Assembly: GCA_035578175.1 (NCBI GenBank)
Contig: JAQMRL010000042.1
Span: 856,560-920,559, forward strand
Source: Catonia carolina
Taxonomy: Eukaryota > Arthropoda > Insecta > Hemiptera > Achilidae
DNA length: 64,000 nt
Reading direction: 5' to 3'
Part shown: piece after piece, positions 1 through 10,952 of the stretch
How the letters are laid out: every line of letters begins with the position of its first letter
Numbering within the stretch: the first letter of the stretch is position 1
Program-made: the position numbers and the translations under genes
The notes under the pieces: model-generated
The model's database searches: none
What the model was told of the DNA's origin: nothing
Seen by the model: the letters and a program-made list of their open reading frames with translations, nothing else

Positions 1-228
1 TACTCGAGCGGCTATAAATTAAATTACTCGAGCGGCTATAAATGAAATTACTCGAGCGGCTATAAATCAAATTACTCGAGCGGCTATAAATTAAATTACT
101 TGAGCGGCTATAAATCAAATTACTTGAGCGGCTATAAATCAAAGTACTTGAGCGGCTATAAATCAAATTACTCGAGCGGCTATAAATCAAATTACTCGAG
201 CGGCTATAAATTAAATTACTCGAGCGGC
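1..228. repeat. 24-bp tandem satellite, about 9.5 units
   Basis: The window opens inside a tandem array with a 24-bp period. Each unit reads TACT(C/T)GAGCGGCTATAAAT followed by a variable five- or six-base AT-rich tail. Nine full units and a 12-base partial unit are visible, and units differ by one or two bases. The array stops abruptly at GAGCGGC/GGG near 228 and is cut on the left by the window edge, so its real length is unknown. Each unit carries a TATAAA string, which is probably incidental. No coding potential. Confidence 0.95.
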
Positions 229-351
229 GGGTTACTTTTAAATGAATCACCCAGTATTAGAATAGACTAGGTGAACCTGTGCGGGAAAACCTGCACAAAA
301 GTGTAAATTTGTTTTTATAAAACTTCTCTGTGAACAAATTTTTTTGTTTTA

Positions 352-570
352 TTGTACTACTGGTTCATTGAATCTTCTTCTGTCCTCATTCGGTTCATGA
401 TGGAACTTCATAAAAGAATTGTATAGTGGCAGGCGATTTTCAGTTCGTGCAATTGGCTCTTCATATTTTACCATGTCACCCAGTTTCTTATAGCTTTGAG
501 CATACGGATTGACAGCAGTCATAACTGCTCCAATTTTTTCTAAAATCTCATTATTTAATTCCACGTAAAA
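352..570 (-). pseudogene. Possible Helitron N-terminal (Rep-side) fragment
   Basis: The - strand reads through about 70 codons containing ILEKIGAVMTAVNPYAQSY, then a lysine/glutamate-rich stretch, then RRRFNEPVVQ and a stop. The combination 'VNPYAQSYKKLG' followed some 35 residues later by 'RR(F/Y)N.P' resembles the conserved region near the N-terminus of Helitron replicase/helicase proteins (Helitron_like_N). Only that short part is present; no Rep HUH motif or helicase is visible. The reading frame continues upstream to 660 but that part is not recognisable. The family call rests on pattern memory. Confidence 0.35.
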
Positions 571-675
571 ACAAAACCAAAATATAGCAGATCGAACTGT
601 ATACAAATTTAAAACAACTACGTTGAAACTTCCAAAGCGATCTGACAGTGACACTGCCAATGCGTCGGTAGGCCT

Positions 676-803
676 ATACTTTAGTTCGTTGAACTTGCCC
701 CCTCTCCAAACTGAAATAGCTGTGCGAGATGTGGGAGGGATAGAGATAGAGAAAGAGAGAGGCGTATACTTCAGTTCGTTGAACTTGCCCCTTCTCCAAT
801 CTA
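676..803. repeat. Direct duplication of a ~38-bp segment, 90 bp apart
   Basis: The segment starting TATACTTTAGTTCGTTGAAC near 676 recurs near 766 as TATACTTCAGTTCGTTGAAC and continues similarly through CTTGCCCC(C/T)TCTCCAA. The period is 90 bp. The + frame is open across both, giving YFSSLNLP twice, but there is no other sign of coding. Confidence 0.6.
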
Positions 804-1005
804 TTTTAGGCCTCCTATTTTACGGTCATAAATTGAAATATTTGATTTCGGATAGTTTTCTGCAATTCTACTCGAACAGACGATTCATTTGTGCCCACTT
901 CGGGGAAAATCGGTGAAAGTTCAGGTGGTTAAAATCGTGTTGAAAAACGAAGCTGTTCGCTATTAATATATAGATAGTGTAGATAGGCAAGAGAAAGTAA
1001 AAAAA

Positions 1006-1784
1006 TCTGGTGTGAAACACTCACACAACTTTCTCTTGCCAATGCAAATAATTAACAATAAACCTAACATTATTAATAAAATATTAGAAATAAACAAAAA
1101 ACTAACCTCAAAAACATAACCTTATTTTAATCATGCGTGAATGATGCAAAATGAAAATCAACCTCAGTTTGGCTTAGAAATACGGAAAATCACTCTTCCT
1201 CTCTAAACTAGGCTCTGTAGAGAAAAATGCTTTAAATAAAAGTTGTAGATCTTTTAATTTTCTATAAATTAAATTATATACACTTTTGTCGTAAAATGCA
1301 TACTAAGGCCGAAATCTTAAAAAAATCAATTTTTCACACATTTTCGTGAGAAAAAAACAGAAAATCGCAAATTACCGCTAAACTAAGCGTTATAAAAAAA
1401 ATTGTTTGAAATAAAAGTTGTAGAATTTTCAATTCTCTACAACTTTTATTATATAAAGTTTTGCGCTAAAATGCATATTAAAGCTGTAATCTTAAAAAAA
1501 CAACGTTTTTACGTGAAAACAGCCTCACCCAGAATTTCAGCAAACATGACGCCTACCCTATCTTGTAGAGAATAAAAAATTGAGTAAACCAGGCGATTTT
1601 GAAAAAAATCGTAGAACCAGTTTTTGAGAAAATCGCAAAAAAGTGAAAAGTTACACGAATAAACTCCTACTTCCGGTTGACTGATTTTGATGAAAATGTT
1701 CGTGTCGAGTCCGGTATTGGTGTGTAACTTAAGTTTCAAGTTCGTACGATGTTCCGTTCTTGAGATATTCTGTTCATACACACA

Positions 1785-1817
<33 letters not shown>

Positions 1818-1966
1818 ACACACACACACACAGACCAATCGCTAAAAACGTTTTTTGGGTTCAGGGGGTCTGAAAACGTATAGATCCGGTGAAAACTGTA
1901 TTTTGAAAAATCGACATGAAAACAATACTTTCCTTCCTATATATTCATATAGGCAAGAGAAAGTAA
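1006..1966 (+). mobile_element. Family A copy 1 (Helentron/HINE-like non-autonomous element)
   Basis: Reference copy for family A. It starts TCTGGTGTGAAACACTCACA and ends with a perfect stem-loop (CCTATAT/ATATAGG) followed by CAAGAGAAAGTAA. The 13-mer ACTTTCTCTTGCC lies just inside the start and its reverse complement GGCAAGAGAAAGT just inside the end. These are subterminal, not terminal, inverted repeats. A (CA)n/(CG)n tract sits about 200 bp from the end (1778-1831). An internal hairpin lies at 1410-1450. No target duplication is seen, and the flanks are A-runs. An 18-bp stub of another copy's end (983-1000) directly abuts this copy's start. The layout matches DINE-1/HINE elements mobilised by Helentrons; a MITE is the alternative. 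Confidence 0.75.
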
Positions 1967-2009
1967 AAAAAAAAAATTATAAACTTTGTTAGAAATGGGT
2001 GGTACTTAC

Positions 2010-2112
2010 AATAGTTGTATGGATAACTTCAGTTTTTATCTTCGATTCACTCCGTTCAACATCCATGCTTACTTAAACAAAATTTATCCAAATTAGGTTG
2101 TGACAAAATCTT
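2010..2112 (-). CDS. First coding exon of a paralogous gene, running left out of the window
   Basis: On the - strand a polypyrimidine tract and TTTCAG acceptor (2113-2118) precede a short 5'UTR. ATG is at 2066-2064, followed by 19 codons reading MDVERSESKIKTEVIHTTI, then a consensus GTAAGT donor (2009-2004). An in-frame TAA lies nine bases upstream of the ATG, fixing the start. The coding length (57 nt), phase 0 end, peptide, and even the UTR bases TGGAT(A/G)AATTT(T/C)GTTT match the + strand exon at 27950-28066. That conservation is much stronger than for surrounding sequence. Later exons must lie left of this one, beyond the window or unrecognised in 1-2000. Function unknown; the short acidic/lysine peptide recalls N-termini of insect zinc-finger genes. 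Confidence 0.75.
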
Positions 2113-2325
2113 CTGAAAGCATACAAAAAAACAAAAAAAACTGTATTTTCAAATTCCACACAAACTAACAACAAAACTTAATAAACATGCTTAACTTAAT
2201 AAACATGGGTCACTGCCTAAAAAAATTTTTTTTCTCAATTTTCAGTTTTTTACGTTAAAATATTCTCTTGAATTTCCTTTTTAAAATGAGACTACGTTTA
2301 TAATAATCAGATGCATAGAAGTTTT

Positions 2326-3763
2326 TTTTACGTAAAAACAGCCTCACGAAAAATTTCAGCAAACATGGCGCCTACCCTATCTTGTAGAGCATAAAAAATT
2401 AAGTAACCAGGCGATTTTTAAAAAAAATCATAGGACACATTTTTGAGAAAATCGCAAAGAAGTGTAAAATTACACGAATAAACTACTACTTCCAGTTGAC
2501 CGATTTTGATAAAAATGTTCGTGTCGGGTCCGGTAGTGTTATGTAACTTAAGTTTCAAGTTTGAAGTCCGTACGTTGTTTCGTTCTTGAGATATTCTGTT
2601 CACACACACACACAGACCAATCGCTAAAAACATGTTTTTTGGATTCAGGGGGTCTGAAAACGTATAGATCCGGTGAAAACTCGATTTCTTAAAATCGACA
2701 TGAAAACAATACTTTCCTTCCTATACAGGGTGATTCATGAAGTTCTCCCCCCACTTCTACAGCACATTGTACTAGTAAAAATAATGAAAAAATGTTATAT
2801 AAACATAGGTCCGAAAACGCTTCGTTAGCGAGTTACAGCTAGCGAAAGTTTCGCCTGGATTTCAGTTCACCAGGTGAAATGAGGTCTTCCTGGAATTGTG
2901 GTAAGGTAGATTAAGGGGCGAATTCAATCATTTCTTATGGTTTTTGATCTGATAAATTGAATAAAACAGGTCCCAGATCTGTAAGTTAAATAGTTTTTAA
3001 GAAAACCAGTGTCAAATGCAAAAAATGGAGTAAAAAACTTATTTTTTCATCTTTGGGCAAGGATAACTGTGTTATTTCACCAAGAAACAGTTAAAATTTT
3101 TCAATAAAACATGTAGAAAATTTTATTCTGAACAAACCGGTGTAAATTAAGTACACAGAAAGCGAATAGATGTTTGATTAAATGAGTTTTTATTCATAAG
3201 AGTACAAAGTAAAATTAACCGGAAAAACTAAAATGAAAAAATGTGTTTTTTTCACTCCATTTTTTTGCATTTGACACTGGTTTTCTCAAAAACTATTCGC
3301 TTTCTGTGTACTTTATTTACACCGGTTTGTTCAGAATAAAATTTTCTACATTTTTTATTGAAAATTTTTAACTGTTTCTTGGTGAAATAACAAAGTTATT
3401 CTTGCCCAAAGATGAAAAAATGTGATTTTCACTCCATTTTTTGCATTTGACACTGGTTTTCTCAAAAACTATTTAACTTACAGATCTGGGACCTGTTTTA
3501 TTCAATTTATCAGATCAAAAACCATAAGAAATGATTGAATTTGCCCCTTAATCTACCTTACCACAATTCCAGGAAGACCTCATTTCACCTGGTGAACTGA
3601 AATCCAGGCGAAACTTTCGCTAGCTGTAACTCGCTAACGAAGCGTTTTCGGACCTATGTTTATATAACATTTTTTCATTATTTTTACTAGTACAATGTGC
3701 TGTAGAAGTGGGGGGAGAACTTCATGAATCACCCTGTATATTCATATAGGCAAGAGAAAGTAA
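2326..3763 (+). mobile_element. Family A copy 2, 5'-truncated, split by a foldback MITE
   Basis: Only the right half of family A is present, starting near TTTTTACGTAAAAACAGCC and carrying a short (CA)n tract (2599-2613). The terminal stem-loop is interrupted after CCTTCCTATA by a 1-kb foldback MITE (2726-3736). It resumes TATTCATATAGG to the normal AAGTAA end. Joining the flanks and removing one TA restores the family consensus exactly, so the MITE is the younger insertion. Confidence 0.8.
2726..3736. mobile_element. Foldback MITE, ~440-bp arms, TA target duplication
   Basis: Begins CAGGGTGATTCATGAAGTTC and ends with the reverse complement. Arms of roughly 440 bp (2726-3165 and 3294-3736) are nearly perfect inverted repeats, joined by a short centre that repeats part of the arm (CACTCCATTTTTTGCATTTG occurs twice). 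TA is duplicated on both sides (2724-2725, 3737-3738), as for Tc1/mariner. CAGGGTGATTCA is a typical mariner-type terminus. The sequence TTAGCGAGTTAC(A/G)GCTAGCGAAA is shared with the foldback at 58880-59874, so the two are one family. No coding capacity. Confidence 0.85.
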
Positions 3764-3829
3764 AAATGTGTACAAGCTGATTAAAAAGTAACTACAAAAT
3801 ACTTTCAAAAGTATTTAAATACAAAATAC

Positions 3830-4529
3830 GACACGAACATTTTCATCAAAATCGGTCAACCGGAAGTAGTAGTTTATTCGTGTAATTTTTCACTTTTTTG
3901 CGATTTTCTCAAAAACTGGTCCTACGATTTTTTTTAAAAATCGCCTGGTTTACTCACTTTTTTATGCTCTACAAGATAGGGTACGCGCCATCTTGGCTGA
4001 AATTCTTGGTAAGGGTGTTTTCACGTAAAAACTTTGTTTTTTTAAGATTACGGCTTTAATATGCATTTTAGCGCAAAAATGTATATAATAAAAGTTGTAG
4101 AGAATTAAAAATTCTACAACTTTTATTTCACACATTATTTTGTATAACGCTTAGTTTAGCGGTAATTAGCGATTTTCTGTTTTTTCTCACGAAAACGTGT
4201 GAAAAATCGATTTTTTTAATATTTCGGCTTTAGTACGCATTTTACGACAAAAGAGTATATAATAAAATTTACAGAAAATTAAGAAATCTACAACTTTTAT
4301 TTAGAGAATTTTTCTCTACAGAGCCTAGTTTAGCGTGAAAGTGTGATTTTCGGTTTTTTAAGCTCAACTGAGTTCGATTTTCATTTTGCATCATTCACTC
4401 ATGATTAAAATAAGGTTATGTTTTTGAGGTTAGTTTTTTGTTTATTTCTAATGTTTTATTAATAATGTTAGGTTTATTGTTAATTATTTGCATTGGCAAG
4501 AGAAAGTTGTGTGAGTGTTTCACACCAGA
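3830..4529 (-). mobile_element. Family A copy 3, lacking its (CA)n end
   Basis: Reverse-oriented family A sequence from the GACACGAACATTTTCATCAA region through to the intact CACACCAGA terminus. The stem-loop and (CA)n end are missing. The 60 bp just before it (3767-3828, CTGATTAAAAAGTAAC and an AAAGTATTTAAATAC motif) is shared with the MITE at 17651-17992. Confidence 0.75.
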
Positions 4530-4549
4530 TTTTTTTTACACGTTTTCCA

Positions 4550-4657
4550 GAGGAAAAAAAACAGAAAATCGCTAATTACCGCTAAACTAAGCATTATATA
4601 AAAAATTTTTAAAATAAAAGTAGGATTTTAAATTCTCTACAACTTTTATTATGTAGG
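4550..4657 (+). mobile_element. Internal fragment of family A
   Basis: About 110 bp matching the middle of family A, including CGCTAATTACCGCTAAACTA and the AAAGTtGTAG...CTACAACTTTTATT hairpin. It lies head to tail against the end of copy 3. Confidence 0.6.
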
Positions 4658-4727
4658 TGTACTAGCATAGTGGACCCGTGCGAATAAATTCGCACACTGT
4701 TTGTTCATGGGTTTAAAACCTCTATTA

Positions 4728-4788
4728 TTAAATACTGCCCATAATAAACAGGTGGAGTGTCAAATTATTTTTACTCAATCTGTTTTTT
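4728..4788 (+). mobile_element. Family B SINE fragment (left end only)
   Basis: CTGCCCATAATAAACAGGTG followed by GAGTGTCAAATTATTT matches the first ~55 bp of the full family B copies at 8458 and 29987, then breaks off in a T-run. Confidence 0.6.
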
Positions 4789-5011
4789 TTTTGCGCCCTG
4801 GAGACTCCAGGAGGAGTATAGGACATGTCGTCAGATATAACACCTGAAATACATACAGTAAAATCTCTGTATTGCGGAACTCTATATAGCGGAAATCTCT
4901 CTTTAGCGGCATTATTTGCCGACCCCGACCCTTTCGTATACTACGATAATGTATTTAACTCTCTTTATAGCGGCACAAAAATCTCTCCATAGCGGTAAAA
5001 CAATATCTTCA

Positions 5012-5362
5012 GGATATGGATTTAGGCGCCTATTTAGGGGCAGACAATGACTTAGCCACTTCAGCAGATGTTGGCGATGATGCAATAATTGAAAATGTTT
5101 TAGCCCAAAACAACGAGCAAGAAAGTGAAGATGACGATGAAATGGAAACAGAAATGTTGTCCCTTCAAGTAAACAGGCACTAGACGCTATTCTTGTTGTT
5201 TCAACGTACTGTCATTGCCAATATGTAAATGAAAATTTACAAGTTTTAAACATTGAAAATGAGATTGAAGACATGTTTTATGAATTGAAAACGAAACAAA
5301 ATTTACAACTTATTTTACGAAATGAAATGTACTTCACAGTCATTGTTTCCTTAATAACGTAA
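5012..5362 (+). pseudogene. Tigger-like transposase C-terminal remnant
   Basis: A run of codons beginning DMDLGAYLGADNDLATSADV continues into an acidic tail (ESEDDDEMETEM), shifts frame once near 5163, and reads on through QALDAILVVSTYCHCQYVNE and NIENEIEDMFYELKTKQ to a TAA at 5360-5362. An acidic stretch followed by a short helical tail is typical of pogo/Tigger (jerky-like) transposase C-termini. The same frameshift occurs in the 57411-58864 copy, so it predates their separation. No DDE residues remain. Confidence 0.6.
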
Positions 5363-5537
5363 AAATATAATTATACTGTACTGTGTATTTTTTTGTGTTA
5401 GTGTAGCCTATGTTTTAGGAGATTTTAATTGTATGTATCCTATGTTTATTACTGTTCTGTGAAAAACGAGTTTCAGTGCTAATTAATTTTAGGCTATCTA
5501 TTACGGTATGTACTGTATGAATGATTATTGAAAAAAA

Positions 5538-6467
5538 TCTGGTGTGAAACACTCACACAACTTTCTCTTGCCAATGCAAATAATTAACAATAAACCTAAC
5601 ATTAATAATAAAATATTAGAAATAAACAAAAAACTAACCTCAAAAACATAACCTTATTTTAATCATGAGTGAATGATGCAAAATGAAAATCAACCTCAGT
5701 TTGGCTTAGAAATACGGAAAATCACTCTTTCTCTCTAAACTAGGTTCTGTAGAGAAAAATGCTTTAAATAAAAGTTGTAGATCTTTTAATTTTCTATAAA
5801 TTAAATTATATACACTTTTGTCGTAAAATGCATAATAAGGCCGAAATCTTAAAAAAATCAATTTTTCACACATTTTCGTGAGAAAAAAAACAGAAAATCG
5901 CAAATTACCGCTAAACTAAGCGTTATACAAAAAAATGTTTGAAATAAAAGTTGTAAAATTTTTAATTCTCTACAACTTTTATTATATAAAGTTTTGCGCT
6001 AAAATGCATATTAAAGCTGTAATCTTAAAAAAACAACGTTTTTACGTGAAAACAGCCTCACGCAGAATTTCAGCAAACATGACGCCTACCCTATCTTGTA
6101 GAGAATAAAAAATTGAGTAAACCAGGCGATTTTTAAAAAAATCGTAGGACCAGTTTTTGAGAAAATCGTAAAAAAGTGAAAAATTACACGAATAAACTAC
6201 CACTTCCGGTTGACCGATTTTGATGAAAATGTTCGTGTCGAGTCCGGTAGTGGTACGTAACTTAAGTTTCAAGTTTCAAGTTCGTACGATGTTCCGTTCT
6301 TGAGATATTCTGTTCACACACACACACACACAGACCAATCGCTAAAAACATGTTTTTTGGGTTCAGGGGGTCTGAAAACGTATAGATCCGGTGAAAACTC
6401 GATTTCTTAAAATCGACATGAAAACAATACTTTCCTTCCTATATATTCATATAGGCAAGAGAAAGTA
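5538..6467 (+). mobile_element. Family A copy 4, inside the Tigger element
   Basis: Complete copy with both subterminal 13-mers, a (CA)8 tract (6315-6330) and the end stem-loop. Comparison with the uninterrupted Tigger copy (reverse complement of about 58180-58190) shows that the host read GAAAAAAGTTC. The element landed inside an A-run with no recognisable target duplication, as expected for Helentron-type insertion between two A/T bases. Confidence 0.85.
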
Positions 6468-6868
6468 AAAGTTCAATACGAAAAGTGAAATTTTTTGTTA
6501 AACAAGATGTTAAACACAACATCTAATAAAACCAGTTTGTATCCAAATTTTTGTTAAGTTAATAACCTACACTTTATGTAGGTAATTAATTTAAATATCT
6601 CACTGTATTGAAGTAATCTACTGTATTAAACATTCGTCATAAAGTTATCTATTCAGTAGTTTTTCAAAAACTTATTCCATGCACTATTTACATACGTATA
6701 TAAGTTATTTTGTACAGAAAAATTAGTACTCCAACTTCCCTCCCACCGTTAATTACTCGCTCTCTCTATAACGGAACTCTCTTTATAGCGGCGGTACCTC
6801 ATGGTCCCTTCAATTCCGCTATAGAGAGATTTTACTGTATAAGAAACACATACAATGTATCACTACTA

Positions 6869-7293
6869 TCAAGAAAGAAATTCTTGTATGCTATAAAAAG
6901 TTTCATTGATCAAGTAATTTTTCAGATTTTTTTTAAAGGAATTCAAATCCTCACAACACTTTAAAGATTGGGGTAATTTATTTATGAATTTTCTCCCTGC
7001 ATAAGTAGGTTTTTGTTCAAACAATTTTGTGGAGTGATTAGCCACATAATAATTATTCCTGTTTCTCGTGTTATGATTGTGAACATTGAAATTCTGCATA
7101 AAATTATTTTGCCTAACATACATAATCACCTCAAAAATGTAGAGGGAGGGAACTGTAAGCAATTTAAGCTCCTTAAATAGTGGTGTGGATGAGGTTAGCT
7201 GGTTAGCTCCCACCATACATCTAATAGCTTTCTTTTGAATTTTAAAAACCCTATTTATATTACCCATGCTAGAATTACCCCATACTAAAATAT
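6869..7293 (-). pseudogene. Non-LTR retrotransposon RT C-terminal fragment
   Basis: The - strand reads HILVWGNSS then GNINRVFKIQKKAIRCMVG, later HNHNTRNRNNYYV, then YAGRKFINKLPQSLK and a FYSIQEFLS stop. 'WG.sS....i..lQKkAiR', 'HNTR.R' and 'Y.G.K..NkLP..ik' are the signature of the region downstream of the reverse transcriptase in Jockey/CR1-type LINEs. Everything upstream is missing, so this is a 5'-truncated copy of about 140 codons. It abuts family B copy 1. Confidence 0.75.
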
Positions 7294-7302
7294 GTTAATT
7301 GG

Positions 7303-7643
7303 AGGGCTAAAATAAATAGTTCTGTTTCTTATCACATGGTCAGCCAATTAAATGACTGAATCATTTAAGAACAGAAGAGGTAGAGGTGTGTTAGGTGACA
7401 CTAATCACAGTTATATTCTCTGAAAGTAATGAATTTCATTATACAGTTGGACCCTGTGGTGAATGAAGTGAAGGTGTCATTTGCAGAGTGGAAAATATGT
7501 GCTTTTCAGAGGGCTCGGCATGCTGATAAGCATACTTTTCCATTCAGTGAGTTGTGGCAATGGTAAACCACCTCACGCCTCGTTTTACTCAGAAAAACCT
7601 CTACAGGTTCAAACCAGCCTACAGGCTGATCACCTAAACAACA
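7303..7643 (+). mobile_element. Family B SINE copy 1, left-truncated
   Basis: Matches the 394-bp family B unit from AGGGCTAAAATAAATAGTTC to CACCTAAACAACA. The first ~50 bp are missing. It includes GGACCCTGTGGTGAATGAAG and GGCATGCTGATAAGCATAC shared with the other copies. Confidence 0.7.
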
Positions 7644-7825
7644 AAATTATTAAATAAATGACTTAAGGTTAACAACAAACTTAACTGTTCTTAGAAGAAC
7701 GGAGAGTAACGACTAAAGCACAGTAGTGCGATAGTTTTTCTGATAGGTTTTAAACTAAAACTTTAAATAAAAGAACGTTGACCAATGTCTACCGACTGAG
7801 TGCTGCGATGGAAGAGAGGTGCATA

Positions 7826-8220
7826 TGAGGCGTTGCGGATCAGAAGGGCGAACTCAACATAGGGTCATTTTTTTTTGTTTTATTTGGCATCTTTGGGTTA
7901 CAAACTTCAATGTTATAGGTATATTTTGTTGAGTTCGCCTTTTAAATTATATGAAAAGAGAAGTAGAAAAAATCAGGGAGTTTACTTTGAACGATAGTTG
8001 CGCGGACCAGAAGGGCGAACTCAACAGGAAGGGAAGACGTGAGTCTTGTCACCTCTACGCTACTTATCCCACCCCACTTCTACCCTTTCCCCTTCCTATC
8101 GCTATGCATCATACACTCTGCAATTTTTTGTTGAGTTCGCCCTTGGATCAAAAAGTTTAATTTGCGTTTTTCTCGAAACTACCCTTTGTTGAGTTCGCCC
8201 TTCTGGTCCGCAACGCCTCG
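7826..8220. mobile_element. TA-flanked MITE with ~38-bp inverted termini
   Basis: Left end TGAGGCGTTGCGGATCAGAA and right end (reverse complement) CGAGGCGTTGCGGACCAGAA continue as inverted repeats through GGGCGAACTCAACA. Flanks are TA (7824-7825, 8221-8222). Two further internal copies of GGGCGAACTCAACA exist, one in each orientation (near 8008 and 8129). Mariner-type MITE by termini and target; no transposase. Confidence 0.75.
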
Positions 8221-8457
8221 TATATCCTGTAAGCTTATGGAATATTGCAATGTCGGGAGAAATGTGGGAGAACAGCATTACAGTACATTGTAAACTAAAT
8301 TTAATATTTTAATTTCGTAAAATGAACCTTATCTTAGAATGACTTTCAAGTTTAGAAAATTTGGACAAATCAGGAAAGAATACTCTTTAAAACCATGTAA
8401 AAATTATGAAAATCCGTTCAGTAGAACTCTGTATTTAGGAGTAAATAGAATTCTCAT

Positions 8458-8851
8458 ACTGCCCATAACAGACATGTGGAGTGTCAAATTATTTACACTC
8501 AATTTGTTCTTTGCAGGGCTAAAATAAATAGTTCTGTTTCTTACCACATGGTCAGCCAATTAAATGAGTGAATCATTTAAGAACACAAGAGGTAGAGGTG
8601 TAGAAACACTAATCAGAGTTATCTCCTCTGAAAGTAATGAATTTCATTATACAGCCAGACCCTGTGGTGAATGAAGTGAAGGAGTCATTTGCAGAGTGGA
8701 AAATATGTCCTTTTCAGAGGGCCCGGCATGCTGATACGCATACTTTTCCACTTAGTGAGGACGGCAACAGTAAACCACCTCACTCCTCGTTTTACTTAGT
8801 AAAACCTCTACAGGTTCAAACCAGCTTTTTGGCGTATGACCTAAACAACAC
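8458..8851 (+). mobile_element. Family B SINE copy 2, 11-bp TSD
   Basis: Full-length 394-bp unit from CTGCCCATAACAGACATG to CCTAAACAACAC. It is flanked by an exact AGAATTCTCAT duplication (8447-8457 and 8852-8862). The clean TSD and the lack of inverted termini mark it as a retroposon. A box-B-like GGTTCAAACC sits about 40 bp from the right end, but no matching A box was found, so the RNA ancestor is unclear. Confidence 0.85.
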
Positions 8852-8862
8852 AGAATTCTCAT

Positions 8863-10952
8863 TTAAAATACATTGGAAGCGATTTTGCATTTTAAATATA
8901 TAGATATATGTATATATATATTTTTTAAAAAAATTCAAAGGAAGTCTACTCCCTTTGGAGTCTCCTGGATGCAAAAAAAATACGCCCCACCACTATAAAA
9001 TACCAGAGAAACAAAAATAAAGCTTCTTGGATCTACAATTCACTTAATCATTTTAAAGGTTCACTGTAGTGATTAGCACAACAAGCTTTTATGCCAAAGT
9101 TCCCAGATAAGTCTGACATTTTTTCATCCAAATATCTTCTGATATCTATTATCTACGCACAATCTATTGTGTAAACATTTTATCGCTAAAATTACACAAA
9201 ATAAGGTCAGGAAAATAATTATGTTACCTTAATTATCTGCTAACGGAACAGGCTGCACTCTGGAATGCTGCCACAAACAAGAAATAAAAAATAAACTGAA
9301 TGTACATATATTTTAATAGTTCTGACAAAGAACTGAATTGAAACATTCAAACTGGATTTTAAATCGTGTATTTTAATCTATCAACAAAACTAAGTTACTC
9401 AAACTGTGACAACAAACTGATAGGTCCATAATTACCAAAGTTAATAGTTAAAATACGCAGAACTATACTACAGAAACCTCCCTTTTTATCTCCAAAACTA
9501 AACATTAATAATTTACAAGTTAAATGAATACAAAAAGCACGACGCCACAATGTTTTGAACAATGCAAGATCGCATAACCAAAGATTGTACCTGTAAATTG
9601 ACAGTTATATGACTTCTCCACTGCCTCTGTAATTTCATCACCTTTACATGCATAGAAATTTACTGTAATATACAGACCAAAGATAATGTATAATTTAATA
9701 ATGATAATAATTACAAACCAAAGATAATGATACAAACTGTTTCAGGAGGATAATTCTTTAGAAACTAATTATAGTACAGCTAAAAATAAGAAAACTAGTT
9801 CCAGAATCGCTTCCTTATCGAGTTACAGCTATACTGCCCGGCAGATAGCTGTGCACCATAGATAAAATATATATATAGATATAAATATATTTATTTTATT
9901 AAACATTATTTTCCTTTGTTTGCACCACTACATATATGGTTATGAACAGCCAAAACAAAATGAAATAAAATATAAAACTCACCTCAGAGTATTATATCAT
10001 ATCAAGATCTTTCGTCTCCCTCGGAGACATCAATTATATAGGCGAAGCCACGCGGGACCCGCTAGTATATATGTTAGTTCCTGACTGTGAGGAAGAAACA
10101 TATTATCTGTTTTTAGTACATTGCCAGAAAAATTTGTCTGAACTAAAACTTTTTATTTATAATTTTATTTTACTTGACTCTAAAAAAAAAATAGTACAAG
10201 GAAGTACTACTGTTTTACCATCAACTTGTTTGATCAAAATACTGACATTTCTGATTTTCTTGCTTTATGCGATATGAACACAGATCATAAAACACAAACT
10301 GACCATTCACAATACTGAGGTCTGGCAATCCTATCCACAATCCTATTCTGAAACATTGATATGAAATATGTTATACCAACACAACTATCAAAGTTTTACA
10401 GAATTGTTTAACTTTTAAATGAACAAATAAAATGGTTTTAACCAATTCCTTCGTGTTTCTATTTACAATCCTGTATTCTTAAAGAGGAATTATTTTTAGT
10501 GATCTTTCCAATTGTATGAAAACATCAGTAAGATGTGGGAGAGATAGGTAATAGTTGTATGGTTTTAAACCAGCATTAGGCCGTGTTATATACAACAACA
10601 TTAATAATATATTTTGTGTGAAGAGTATAGGTGAAGTAAGGTTACAAGGTAGATTTAATTTTTAAAATGTACTTTTGTTAAGTGATAATCCTGGACAAGG
10701 TAGGCCAACATACTTAAACTTAAATCAAATATCTTGAGATAAAAATCTTTGCAAAGTAAATTTCCAAAAGTTTTACTTATTTTAAAATTTGATTATTTCT
10801 ACAAAAAGTTATTTTTCAGCAATGATAATTGAAATATGTATGAACAATTAAATTAAAAGGCTTACCAAAAACAAAGAATTAAGGGTTATTTGATTTTGAA
10901 TTTCTTGATAACTTAGTTATAGCTAACTTGATACATATTAAAATAACTAATA
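8863..10952. other. AT-rich stretch without a recognised gene
   Basis: Contains simple (TA)n near 8905-8925 and 9869-9895, a degraded foldback fragment near 9780-9835 (TAAAAATAAGAAAA and GAGTTACAGCT motifs of the 58880 MITE), and a palindromic GTCTCCCTCGGAGAC near 10015. A short - strand stretch around 9600-9665 encodes a GDEITEAVEKSY-like run that resembles one near 25340 (see findings). Nothing else is recognisable. Confidence 0.5.

Larger units (their letters stand above)
4856..6837 (+). mobile_element. Tigger/pogo-type transposon, copy 1, split by family A
   Basis: Starts CAGTAAAATCTCTGTATTGC and ends GCTATAGAGAGATTTTACTG, with TA on both sides (4854-4855, 6838-6839). This is the usual pogo/Tigger arrangement. 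Family A copy 4 sits at 5538-6467. Outside it the sequence is collinear with the reverse-oriented copy at 57411-58864, which lacks that insertion. A decayed transposase C-terminus is at 5012-5362; the catalytic domain is absent, so the element is a deletion derivative. Confidence 0.85.

Noticed and set aside
1509..1838. ORFs rich in VCVCVCV or THTHTH (also at 14671, 27202, 44421, 45586, 55083)
   Set aside because: They are translations of the (CA)n/(TG)n tract inside family A copies, not proteins.
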